A stretch of 64,000 bases of DNA from contig JARBJD010000125.1 in the NCBI GenBank assembly GCA_033064195.1, positions 62,001 to 126,000 of the forward strand, written 5' to 3'. This DNA comes from Blattamonas nauphoetae (lineage: Eukaryota > Preaxostyla > Oxymonadida). A model generated the notes under the pieces. It was given only the letters and a program-made list of their open reading frames with translations. It was not told the origin of the DNA and searched no databases. Positions 46,309-56,800 of this stretch are shown piece by piece. The translations under genes were made by a program, and so were the position numbers. The stretch's first letter is position 1. Every line of letters starts with the position of its first letter.

Positions 46309-47292
46309 ATGAGATCGAACCATTTGATTGTTTGTCCGGATATCCAAATGAGAAATCAACAAGACAGCATTGACCAGATTGCTTCACAAGATTCCTTATC
46401 CTATAAATCTCCAAAAAAATTGCTTAGATTGACGCAGGAGCTTAAATCTCTGACAGACAACGATTCTAACCTAAACCCTGGCATTTCTGCCCTAACTGCT
46501 CACTCTCCTCTGATTCCTCTCTTTAATGTGAATACTGTCGCAGGCGGTCCACTGTTTTATCTCCGAATTAAACTTCCTCCGAGTTCAAATATTCAATTTC
46601 CACTCCTCGACTCAACACAGACATATCATCCTGTCAACCATTCAACACAACAGACTTCTGATCCACAAAAAGATTCATCGAGTACTCAGATCTCAGTTCT
46701 CCCTCCTACCCCTAAAAAAGTTAAACTTTCTCAACCGAAAGGCATCCCTCTTATAGGGAAACAGCCGAAGAAAACAAAAATGAAAAGTGAACCAGTATTA
46801 CGCAATACAATGGGTTGGTATGTTTCGGGTTGGACCTGCTTTAGACGAGATTTCCAGCATAGGTTCTTCAAAACTGAACTCCCAAAAGAAGCACTCTCGA
46901 ACCCAGTCGTTTATTGCGTTCGGGAGGCTGCAAAAGCCTGGCATACACTTTCTCCCGCTCAAAAAGAGAAGTGGAGGCTTACTGCAATTGAACAGCGGAC
47001 ACCCTCCGAATCAAAACCTAAGAAACGATTATTACCAGTGTGCAAGCATTTCTCTCATTTGTTATGTACAGATTCCATCAGATGACGTCTTAAAGGAAGC
47101 CATTCGCCGCATTTTGCAGAAGGTAATCTCTTTCTTCGTGCTGATTTTGTCCAGAACACCATAATCTACGTTTCTGTCATCCGAAAGTCCCTGGAGACTG
47201 AGTTCACCACCTCTCTGGAATCTAAGAAAAAGCATCTTGTGTCTCTGATCACTGATGTTCTCAACGAGTCCCCTCTTATCACACTTTTGTGA
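46309..47292 (+). CDS. HMG-box and DEK_C chromatin protein, 305 aa
   Basis: Exons 46309-47037, 47072-47122 and 47155-47292, with introns of 34 and 32 nt. The sum is 305 codons plus stop from ATG 46309; the frame is open further upstream across the phosphatase start. The middle is basic and Pro-rich (PPTPKKVKLSQPKG). An HMG-box-like domain follows: GWYVSGWTCFRRDFQHRFFK, with AAKAWHTLSPAQKEKWRLTA fitting the second and third helices. Splicing the last two exons creates a C-terminal DEK_C domain, IPSDDVLKEAIRRILQKN then VIRKSLETEFTTSLESKKKH and LVSLITDVLN. The ORF without splicing never shows this domain. DEK_C domains bind DNA in chromatin proteins. I expect a nuclear architectural protein. Confidence 0.85.
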
Positions 47293-47520
47293 GGTTTCGA
47301 ACAAACAGACGGCTTTTCGTCTTTTGCCACGTCAGATGAAGAGATATACATCATGAAATGGCTTTATGACCATGAAAATACTTTTCGATGAAAAATTTGT
47401 TCCTTAGTGTCATGAAAATCGAGAGAAGGCCAGCAGTTGAGACAGATTGCGATTTGAGGCTGTTCTGTTGATTCAAGACAATTTGTGGTTGAGGATCATG
47501 AACAACTCGAGTCGCTTCTC

Positions 47521-49720
47521 TCATTTAATCTGACTCCGAAGTTGGTGAATCCATAACAATGTTTTTGTCCTCTCCAATTCCTCTTCAGCCTCCCTCCTCG
47601 TTTGCTCCTCTCTTCGCTTCTCCTCCAACCTCCTCCTTTCCCTTTCCGAGTACTCTGCTCTGCTGACATGTGCTTCACAGCTGACCTCGTTTAGCAGCTG
47701 GCAGTTCTGTGTGAGCGATTCCACAAGCTGACCATCCCACTCTTCGCCCACCCCATTTTCTGAATCCGTTGTGTTGTCGCCCTCTCTTCGAAGTCTGAGC
47801 AAGCTGGGCTTTCCTCGCTGCAAACTCGTCTTGTCCACATCAGCAACAAAGCTTGCCCCGTCTGAGAGCACAGCCTCGAACTGGAGCAGGCTGTTTGGGG
47901 TGCGGAGTGAGAGCGGATCGAGCGGGACTCGAGACGACTCAATTTCCGATTTGAGTCTCAAAACACAAACACTTTCATCGTTCAGAATTCCCCGTGTTGA
48001 GGTGATTCTGATCCAATCATCGTTCCACTCCCACCACTTTCGGCTGAGGACAGAAGACGCATGAGTCTGATCGTCCTGCATCGGAGTCGATGGATCTGTC
48101 CGAGATTCTTCGCACTCGCAGATGAACGTCCCAAATCGGTCCATTTCGAATCTTCGCTCGAACAGAACGGGCTTCTCTGCTTCGAGCTTTTCCTGAGCAG
48201 CGAACTTTTGTGTCATCTCTCTTCGCATCCTCGACGGAGAGAGAAGCGCTTCGTCTCGTCCAGTCTGCCTTGTTTCGGCTGAAACCTTCAAATACTTGAT
48301 GACACGTCTCACAAAGTCAGTCAGCTCACCGATCAGAGCAGTGCGTGAGAGGAGAGAGACGGTGGTGTCCACAACTCGGATGCGCGGCTCCGTCGAAGAG
48401 TGCGGCTTCTCTGCTGGTTCGAACAGACCAACCCGATTGTCGGTGTCAACCACGATGCTTCGTGCTCCGTCTTCGATCAGGATTTCAGCTTTGAATTGGA
48501 CAGAGTGATCTGAACCACAATCTTTTGAGAGTTTGGAGCAGACACGATCGATGAAGATGATCGCGTGCTCAGTTGTCAACAGAGAGGGGTTCGGGAGTGT
48601 CTCAAACACAGAATTTATGGTCAGGTCCAACGGACCGTTCATCACAATGGCATCCGAAGCAGTTGTCGTTGTGGTGAGATGAACAGACGACGATTTGTGG
48701 GGTCCGTTCAGCGAAGTGTAAGAAGGTTGTGGGGTGAAGATTCTCACGCAGTTCATATCCATCCACTCCACCTGATCAAAGAGAGGAGGATCGTCCGCCG
48801 GAGAAGAAGAGGAGCGTGTTTGATTGCGAAAAGGGTGAGCGGATCTTTCCCATTCGTTGTTTGAGACGAGTCCGACGCAGATGAACTCAATTGTGAGCCA
48901 CACAGGAGAATTTCCTGAATCTAAAGATCAGAAGACAATATTAATAAAGGGAAAGACGAAAATCATACTGAGGATATGCAGCAAAGCGAGTTGGAGTGGG
49001 TGGGAGTACCTTGGAGGGAATGACGCGATTCTGAATAACTGCTTGACACGAACATGTTGATAACTTCCTTCCACATCTCCGTTGATCACGAGAGGCGGAG
49101 AGATAATGTCTGTTCCTTGCGAAGAATGGGGGAATGCTGGCACAAGATAAGAGACAGTGAAGAAGCTGGAATAGCTTTATGCGAAAGAAGATGACACCGA
49201 CATGATGGACTAATGCAAATTTCTCCCAACGAACAGAGACTTGAGAAGTGGATCCAGTTACTTGCGTCAGAAAACAAACATGGAGTTCCACGTTCAAATT
49301 CCTCTCGATGCACAAGTTTATAATCATTTGGAAAGTTTGGCCAGAGAGTGTATAGCACATATGACGATGTAAAAATTGGTGTTGAATCAGCTATATATGC
49401 ATAATCGTGAATCAGTGGACATTCGAAAAAACCATTCCGAAAACGGAGTAAACTAAAAGAAATGAGAGAAACTTGGAATACCTGAGGATGGTAGATTGAT
49501 GTGAGAGAGAATGGTCAGTGAGTGACGTTTGATCCTCAAATGATTTTCCATTCTGTGTTACGCGTCGTTTTAGGGTTGTTCCGGTTGAGCTGAGGCTGAG
49601 ATGTGAGTGTATATCGGGAGAGATAAAGAGTGCCCCAGTTTGAAGAATGGCTCGGCGAATGGGTGAGATGGCGATCATTTCGGTGTTGTTCGATTCGATA
49701 GTCCCATAACAAAGCGTCAA
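47521..49720 (-). CDS. Unrecognised protein with C-terminal coiled coil
   Basis: A 3' exon of about 460 codons (48914-47521) is preceded by two or three exons reaching a likely start at 49720 (MTLCYGTIESNNTEM). The first intron is about 29 nt (49481-49453), and two more lie near 49.2-48.9 kb. I could not fix all exon phases, because two overlapping frames stay open there. The 3' exon has mixed alpha/beta-looking sequence (LTTEHAIIFIDRVCSKL, IRVVDTTVSLLSRTALIGEL). It ends in a highly charged coiled coil (ERERRRLEEKRREEQTRREA). The sequence is GC-rich and codon-like throughout, so a gene is likely. No domain is recognised. Confidence 0.65.
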
Positions 49721-49729
49721 AAAACTTTC

Positions 49730-50537
49730 ATGGTTAATTGTTGGCTCATAGCGTTTCCTGTTGAAACGATTTGTTGTGGTCGACCTCCTGATTGGAAATG
49801 GAGTTGTACTCGTGCGGCTGTTGTCGTATGCATCTGGTGGACACGTCTGTTCTCTCTATCTCAAACACATCCTTCAGTTTGTGCGTACCTACTCCTTAAC
49901 ACTGCTGTTGCCTTCGCGACAGGAACATATCTTCGTGATATGTGTGATTCCCCTCTTATCTTCATTTCTTCAAAGAGGCAGTGATAGATACAACAAGACG
50001 ACATGCAATCTCGAGAATATCACGATGGCAAATTCTCTGTTCCCATTTTATGGTTTGCTTTCTGCATCCTTAGATGTTGATTGATGTATTTATTTCCAGA
50101 ATCCTATGGAGCATGCGTCTTGACAGTGTCAGTAACGATCGGAAATAAAACAGAAGAAAAAACGAACCAACTGGAAGATCCAGAAGAGCCAGATCCTCCA
50201 ATCATCTATACTCTCATCGAATTAGCGTATTTTCTATTTTTATCATTTTCTCTTTAGAGACGGACATTGTACACCAAAATCCATGAACCAATCATCTTTT
50301 GGAAAGAAGAAAGATAGAGAATGCTATTTTGACGAAAAAACAGGAAATATCTTTCTTGAATGGGTCGGTTCTAGAGGCATCATGAACTCAATGGGCGTCT
50401 TCTTCTCTGTAGCCATCTTCATCATACTCTTCCCTCAAATCCTCTATCTCGTGATCTTTCTGCTTAAATGCTGTGGCGCCCGGATTGAAACGGACAACCC
50501 TCCAAATTTTCGGCGAGCAGAACCAAGAAATGCCTAG
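49730..50537 (+). CDS. Small putative type I membrane protein, 5' end unresolved
   Basis: Three exons can be read: an unresolved 5' exon ending at 50052, 50100-50226 and 50258-50537. Introns are 47 and 31 nt and preserve the frame. The joined protein has a lumenal-looking segment with several Asn-x-Ser/Thr sites and Cys (CNLENITMANSLFPFYESYG, CVLTVSVTIGNKTEE). A polar stretch follows (DGHCTPKSMNQSSFGKKKDR). Then comes one strong membrane span (GVFFSVAIFIILFPQILYLV) and a short basic tail. No family is recognised. The start could be near 49.73-49.9 kb. The splice joins are better supported than the start. Confidence 0.5.
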
Positions 50538-50975
50538 CGTCCATTCATTTCAGTCGAGATGGTCTTCAACTATCAGAAACAGGTGCTTAACCATTTCCAT
50601 TTGAGATGATCTCCACCCATACCCCTCAATGTCTCTTCCATGAATGTTTTCTTTCATTTACATCTTTGTTTTCAAGTTCTGTGTTCTTTTTCCTCTTCTT
50701 TTGAATTCGATCATCATCTCACGATTTTGCTTGAACTATAGTTCAAATGTTTCACTTTAATCCAAACAACGTATAGATTACAACTGTTTCTTCGGTTTCG
50801 GTGAGAATAAACCGATTCTCGGGAAATTCGAGAATAAAAAAGAGTGATGGTTCCAGTCAAGACTTTCTTTCTATTCCCATGACTGTGTGCTCTATTTCAT
50901 TTTCATTAATCTTGAACGCTTCAACGATTGGATTAATGCCCAATTTGAATATTTTCAATTGTAATTTCCGCACAA

Positions 50976-51871
50976 CAAACAATCCTTCATCATCAGCAAT
51001 TCAAAGGAAATCTGACTCAGCAGGCTCTTCTGGATATGAAAAAGCAACAAGAGGCATCGAAACCAAAAGATGTTCGAAATATTCCTTTTTATGTTTTACA
51101 AATCACTCATCATATTTCCAACAAACCGAACAAACAATCATCGTTCACTTTTCTTTTAGAATCCGTTTTTATCCATTAAAGCAACTGCAGCTGTTCCAGA
51201 TGGACGAAAACTTCTCCAAGAGAAGGAACGAGAGATTGCCAAACTCAAACAGCAATTCGGACTCCTCGGCTCCCCAAACAAAACACTCAGAGCAGCCAAC
51301 GACAAAAGCAACATACCTATTGCCCAGCCCGGCGAATCCACAATTCCCCCTGCTCCTCCACTTCCGCCTCCAGATGCGATTCCTAAAAAACGATGGATTA
51401 ACGAGAGGACATCCCCGATGAAACGAGTATCTCCTTTTTCTTCTTAATCTATCTTGATATTCTTTATCTTTCTCTTGAATCCACAAAATTTGTCATCATT
51501 TTTCAGCCTTCACCATTAAAAAATACCAATCGGAGTATTCTCCAAGAAATTGGTGAACGAACCCCACTTCGGTCCACAATGGCCAACCGTATTCAGTCTC
51601 ATCAAGGAACTCCCATTTCCCAACGAGATCTTCTCAAACAATCCTCAACACTCAAACAAACATCCATTCAACGGTTTGTGCTGTTGTTCCATCACTTCTT
51701 TTATCCAGGTCACCCGGAGGTACTCCAATCAAAACCAGGGAAATGATCGAGAGACAATCACAATCTGGTGCATCTAGTCTTGCCAAATCACTTCAATCTC
51801 GCCTCCTGACTGTGCGCTCTGGCGTCATTGGAGATGAGGATAGTGATTCGAGCAGCGATGGCGATTTCTAA
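50976..51871 (+). CDS. Unrecognised coiled-coil, Pro-rich protein
   Basis: Exons from about 50976 to 51092, 51160-51426, 51507-51673 and 51709-51871, with introns of 67, 80 and 35 nt that keep one frame. The 5' end is uncertain; an upstream intron may end at 50975. The spliced product has short coiled-coil segments (QQALLDMKKQQEASKPKDVR; GRKLLQEKEREIAKLKQQFG) and a polyproline stretch (IPPAPPLPPPDAIPKK). It also has many Ser-Pro/Thr-Pro sites (RSPGGTPIKTRE) and an acidic Ser tail (GDEDSDSSSDGDF). This composition suggests a cytoskeletal or nuclear regulatory protein controlled by phosphorylation. I do not recognise a family. Confidence 0.6.
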
Positions 51872-52146
51872 AGCCATCTCTTGTATTCATTCCCATCAAC
51901 TAACAATAACATGTCTCTGACACCTCTCATGAATCAATCATTCATGCACTGTGGATCACTCACCATTCCATCGTCCACGAAACCGATCCAATTCTCACTT
52001 CATCCATATTTTGGTTTTCAGAATATATTCCATGGAGAAAACAAAATGATCGAAATCGAGGGAGATACTATGAAATCAGGATAGTTCCGATATGAGTCAA
52101 GGAAAAAGAAAACTCTCGTTCTGTTTTGAGATTAAAAATAGGGAAA

Positions 52147-52788
52147 TTAAGCTTTATTCGAAGCTGATTTGTCTGAAGCCGCTGATAAAGCGACGTTGAA
52201 AGTATACATGGCATGGGCAAGGAGCTGGCACGTTGGCATGGCAAAGAGAGTGAGATCGTTGTGGACAATTCTCCACCCAACCTGGCCAATGTCACAGGTT
52301 GTGGGAAGATGTTGTATCCAAATGAAGACAATAAGAGCACAATGTGCAAAGAAGTCAATATAAACAAGAACTTTGTTCGACGGGACGCACGGCAAGAATG
52401 AGATCAATGCGAACACGAGGGCTACAATGACAAGAATGAAAATCACAATGCGGCACCAAAGCCAATTTCCGTTGTAGTAGACACCACCGCAAGTGGTATA
52501 CTGCTTATTTGTCTTCTTGAAGAACAGAAGTAGAACTTGGATTGCCAAGGTGACATAAGAGCATGTTCGGAACAGATGAAACCACTTTTGCACTTAACAG
52601 GTCGAAAATCAGAACAAAAAGAACAAACGAGAAAAGCCACATGAGAGACCAGAGCGAATCAACCAAATTACCCAGAACACAAGACTTGCAATTTGTAGGG
52701 CTAGTGTGAATACAGAAAAGATGTTTCCAGCAACTGCTTGTCCACAAAGGGTGGAATAGTTTGCGCCGAGGATTTCTACCGATGTCAT
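52147..52788 (-). CDS. Four-TM small membrane protein, 184 aa
   Basis: Two exons, 52788-52672 and 52584-52147, joined over an 87-nt intron, give 184 codons plus stop. The start is MTSVEILGANYSTLCGQAVA. Hydrophobic spans include NIFSVFTLALQIASLVFW, YVTLAIQVLLLFF, RIVIFILVIVALVFALISFL and IDFFAHCALIVFIWIQHL. A Cys-bearing loop (YTTCGGVYYNGNWLW) lies between the second and third. The topology resembles tetraspan or MARVEL-type proteins, but no signature is visible. The intron is a multiple of three with an in-frame stop, so it cannot be retained. Confidence 0.7.
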
Positions 52789-53103
52789 CGATGTGCCGAA
52801 CTCCGAGTTGATAGTTATAATGGGAATGATTCAAATCACTTCAGAACAACAATTTCGGAATGCAGGGCACATAGTGAGACGAAATAATTTCAACCAATAC
52901 AGGTGTCATTCCGAATTCCTCTTCCGAATCCTTTGACCTGTGTCTGAACATCTTTTCTCGGAGACAAATCAACGAGGCAATTGGCACAGAGAAAGCCTAA
53001 AATGAATTGCCTAAAGTGTTTTCGTCTATCTTTGAGGAGAATGGTTGAATACGTTCGGAAGTACGAAGTGTAGAACAACAGCATTCGTCAGTGGAGATGA
53101 ATG

Positions 53104-53763
53104 TCAACTTTGAGAAAAGAATCCTCCATTTCCTATCCAACTTCTCAAAGATGTCGGAAATTCTCTCGGAATCAGTGGGCAATGTCCGGATTCCTGGGCA
53201 ATGCATCGAGAACACGCTGACGGATTGTGATGCTCAATCACAGACTCAATCACACGATTAACTTTGTCAACATACAAAAAATCACCCATAACGAATCCTC
53301 CATGGAGGACTCCAGGCAACCAGGAGGGATCATCGTCCCACATATCTTGGAAAGGAAGAGAATCGATTCTGTACCATGATGGCGCCATTTCCTCAGATTC
53401 AATCGGGTCTTGCCCCTGAAATATCCCACGAAAGAGAGCTATCTCCATGGTCCAATTAGTTGTTGGACGTTGGAAAACAGCTCGAATCATGCCACAATAA
53501 GTGAGATCTGATTCTGCCATTGTGATCCCAGATTCTTCTTCAAGTTCTCGAATTGCACAAGCAGCCATCGTTTCATCTGGATGCTTTTTACCTGAAAATG
53601 ATGAAAATGCTGAGATTAAACCGCCAAAGCCGTTGATGATGCCCGTCGCGAAACCACGTTTTTTCTTCCCAAGCAAAACAGATTTCCCATCTTGAGAAAT
53701 GATAAAGACGATTGTCGAAAGAACTGGTTTATCCACTCCGAGATTTGGTTGATCAGGGTACAT
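53104..53763 (-). CDS. MTH1-like Nudix hydrolase (8-oxo-dGTP sanitiser), 209 aa
   Basis: The frame 53763-53104 contains a 30-nt stopless intron at 53621-53592 (gtttaa..tttcag). Removing it changes GFGGLISAFSSFSGKKHPDE to GFGGKKHPDETM. This restores the Nudix box G-x5-E-x7-REUXEEXGU (GKKHPDETMAACAIRELEEE then SGI). The surrounding blocks match human MTH1: LLGKKKRGFATGIINGFGG versus LLGMKKRGFGAGRWNGFGG, and the PFKDMW-type PFQDMWDDDPSW. MTH1 removes oxidised purine nucleotides such as 8-oxo-dGTP from the pool. A C-terminal extension of about 50 residues, including a CSRC motif, is absent from the human enzyme. The gene is divergent from the giant receptor, 75 bp away. Confidence 0.92.
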   Translation of the reverse strand: MYPDQPNLGVDKPVLSTIVFIISQDGKSVLLGKKKRGFATGIINGFGGLISAFSSFSGKKHPDETMAACAIRELEEESGITMAESDLTYCGMIRAVFQRPTTNWTMEIALFRGIFQGQDPIESEEMAPSWYRIDSLPFQDMWDDDPSWLPGVLHGGFVMGDFLYVDKVNRVIESVIEHHNPSACSRCIAQESGHCPLIPREFPTSLRSWIGNGGFFSQS

Positions 53764-53838
53764 TTGATATTTTGATCCGTATTGAAAGTGGTTTCAGGGT
53801 CGGATCAAATTCACTAAATTGTCCCCGACGTCAAACTA
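53764..53838. promoter_or_regulatory. 75-bp divergent promoter between MTH1-like and receptor genes
   Basis: The starts at 53763 (minus) and 53839 (plus) leave 75 bp for both promoters. The segment is moderately AT-rich (ttgatattttgatccgtatt; ggatcaaattcactaaattg). A shared bidirectional promoter is likely, but no known motif is identified. Confidence 0.4.
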
Positions 53839-56800
53839 ATGAATATTTCTCTCCTCATATCATTAATACATTTCACCATTCACTGTTCACTCACCAGTGA
53901 TATCCGTATCACGTCATCTCCGCTTGCCGAAATCATCACACAAAACAACAGTCCTGCACCAGGATATCATGGAACAACACATCTTCTAGACTGCCCTGTG
54001 TACTATTCAGACTCGATTCCGATCGATTCATCTGTCTTATCCCTCATCGGAACGGCGGTCAACTCACAGGTCATGATCCAAGCTGACAATTCCATTTCTC
54101 CCAGAAATTCCATAGTCAGGGGAGGCAATTCATTTCTTATGTGCCTTACGAACTCAACACTCTCACTTCAATCAATCATATTGCATACCAGCGGCGTTAG
54201 ACTCCCGAAAGACTCTTTTTCCGCTCCCTATTGTCTCTCCATGTCTTCTTCAACAGTTCATCTGAGAAGGTCACAGCTTGATTTATCACCTGGATCATCG
54301 CCATTTCTAATGCTTCCAGCGGTTTTCATGGAGTCTGCAACCAACACTCTCATCATCACCGAAACTGTCGTCTCGTCAGAGCGCCAAGTTTTTGGTGGGA
54401 TGTGTCACTTTAAGGACATGGATAGCCAGTCATCATCTGCCTCTGTCACTATTTCAGCCAGCTCTCTTCAAGATCATCGAATCACAAGTTGTGACAGCTT
54501 CATCCTCCGATTCGACAGACCAATCGCCAAGCAAGCTCTTTCATCGATCTCATCAACAATTTCAGCTGTCTCGTTCAACAATATCACCTCAGCTCCGTCT
54601 AACACACTTCACACGAACCTCAAATTGTCCCAAGTCATGCACGGCTGCTCAGTCACACAGACCAACAATCACCTCTCTGGAAGCACCATTCGGGATTTCA
54701 ATTCCGGTGGTTCTCTCTTTTGCCAAAACACTTCTTTCACAAATATCCACACAGCCAACACTGAACCCGTTACACCAGAAATCGATGATCCAGACAACTA
54801 CAAGTTCGTTGGAACAGATCTCACCCCGCCTCTTGACGCGAAAACACTTGTCGGTGTGGGGCCTATCGCCTTTGCTGGCTGCACATTCAAAGACATCTCG
54901 TCGACTGACCAAAACGGGAATGCAGGCGCGATCACTGCAACCAACATCCAAACTTGGTTCCTCATCGATTCCTGCACGTTCACTGATATCTCGTCATCTG
55001 GCTCGGCAGGGGCTGTTCTTGCTGCGGGGTCTGACTCGTCAACACCAACCATCGTTGTGAGAAACTCCAACTTCACTCGTGGTCTCGCCAGCACTCTGTC
55101 TGGAGGAGGACTTAAGGTCAAGCTTGCTGGTCCCACCGTTCTCAACAACACAAAGTTTGAAGAATGTCAGGCTGAGACAGAAGGTGGCGGGTGTCTTGTC
55201 TCTAACGCGTCCTCGTTGGAGATGAATCAAGTCACGTTCGATCGCTGCCTCAGTCGGAAGAATGGAGCGGGTCTGCACGCATCGTTGACACTCGTGACAG
55301 TCACAAGTTCCAAATTCATTGAATGCCGTCCGAAAACTGTCATTCCCAGCGATTCCTCATCAGAAGATATCGTCGATCCAGTATCGTCGCACAATGACGA
55401 CTCGTCTGACACAGAAGAACCAGATCTTGAACCCGAACCAGAACCAACCCCCGAGCCAAACGCTGTGATTGGCAGCGGAGCATGCTTCAGCACTCTGACG
55501 TCTCTTTCAATAGAACTCTGCGTCTTCGAAACATGCCACACCGCTTTCGACGGCGGTGGATTTCTGGCACACACCGTCAGCGGCCTTGTTCTCCTCCACA
55601 ATTGCACATTCGTCGGATGCTCGGCCGGCCACCATGGAGGAGCGGCGCGGATCCACTCTCCACAATCGGTGTCCATCACAGAAGTGCTCGTGGATGGTTG
55701 TCAGGCAGCTCTGAATGGAGCAGGTATTCACATGTATCTCGTCGAAAACGATGTTCTCGTCAGGAATTGCACTTTCACGAATTGCATCGCGAAGGGAGAT
55801 GCCGGCGCGATTAAACTCTCCACAGCAACAAACATCACACTCGACAACGTTCTCGTCACTGACTGCAAAGGAATGCAGACCTCAGGCGGCATCTTTGTTC
55901 TCGGAATCACTCCAGGAGAGACTGTCGTCAAAAACTGCACTTTCAACAAGTGCATCACATCTAACCGTGCTGGTGGCCTTTCTGCGACTCATTCAAGTCA
56001 TGTCTCGATCGCACAAACCTTCTTCACACTCTGCGAGACCAACAATGTCGGAGGAGGATTGTGTGTCATCAACGACACCACATTTCTGATCGAAAACTGC
56101 ACTTTTGACACCTGCAAGGCCAACTCCACAGGCGGTGGTCTGCACTACCATGAGGTGGACGACGGAACTCTGAAGGATTTAATTATCAAGAAGTGTGAAG
56201 CGAAGCACAATGGCGGAGGAATTTTGGGGACTACCTCCACCGCAATACAAATCGAATCGTGTGTGATTGAAGACTGCACATCGCTGGTGTATGGTGGAGG
56301 AATCAAAGTTGAGAAGACGAACATCATCACCCTGTCGAACATCCAAATCAGAAGATGCTCAGCTCAACAGAACGGCGGAGGAATCCATCTTCAGACAGTC
56401 TCTCAGTCCTTCGAATTCAACCACAGCCTCGTCGAAGACTGTGTTGCGACGAACAATTCTGGCGGAGCTGTCTTCGCCGAGATCCCTCTCGTCACCATCA
56501 CAAACAACACTTTCCGGAATTGTTCAACAAAGACCTCCATCACCGGGGGTCTGCGAGTTGTCTCTCTCGACACACTGACAATGACAGACTGCCGCTTTTT
56601 CGGCTGCAAGTCAGCGTCATCTGGCGGCGGACTCTCTATTTACGGAAGTTCTGTTCTCACGTTGGATGGCATCACTGCTCAAGGATGCTCAGCAAAGACA
56701 GACGCAGGTGGGTTGCTCATCCAAACCAACTTCATCTCGACTGCTGACAAGATGACGATCAGCGGACTCGTGATGGGCGGAGAGGAAGAAGGACAAGCTA

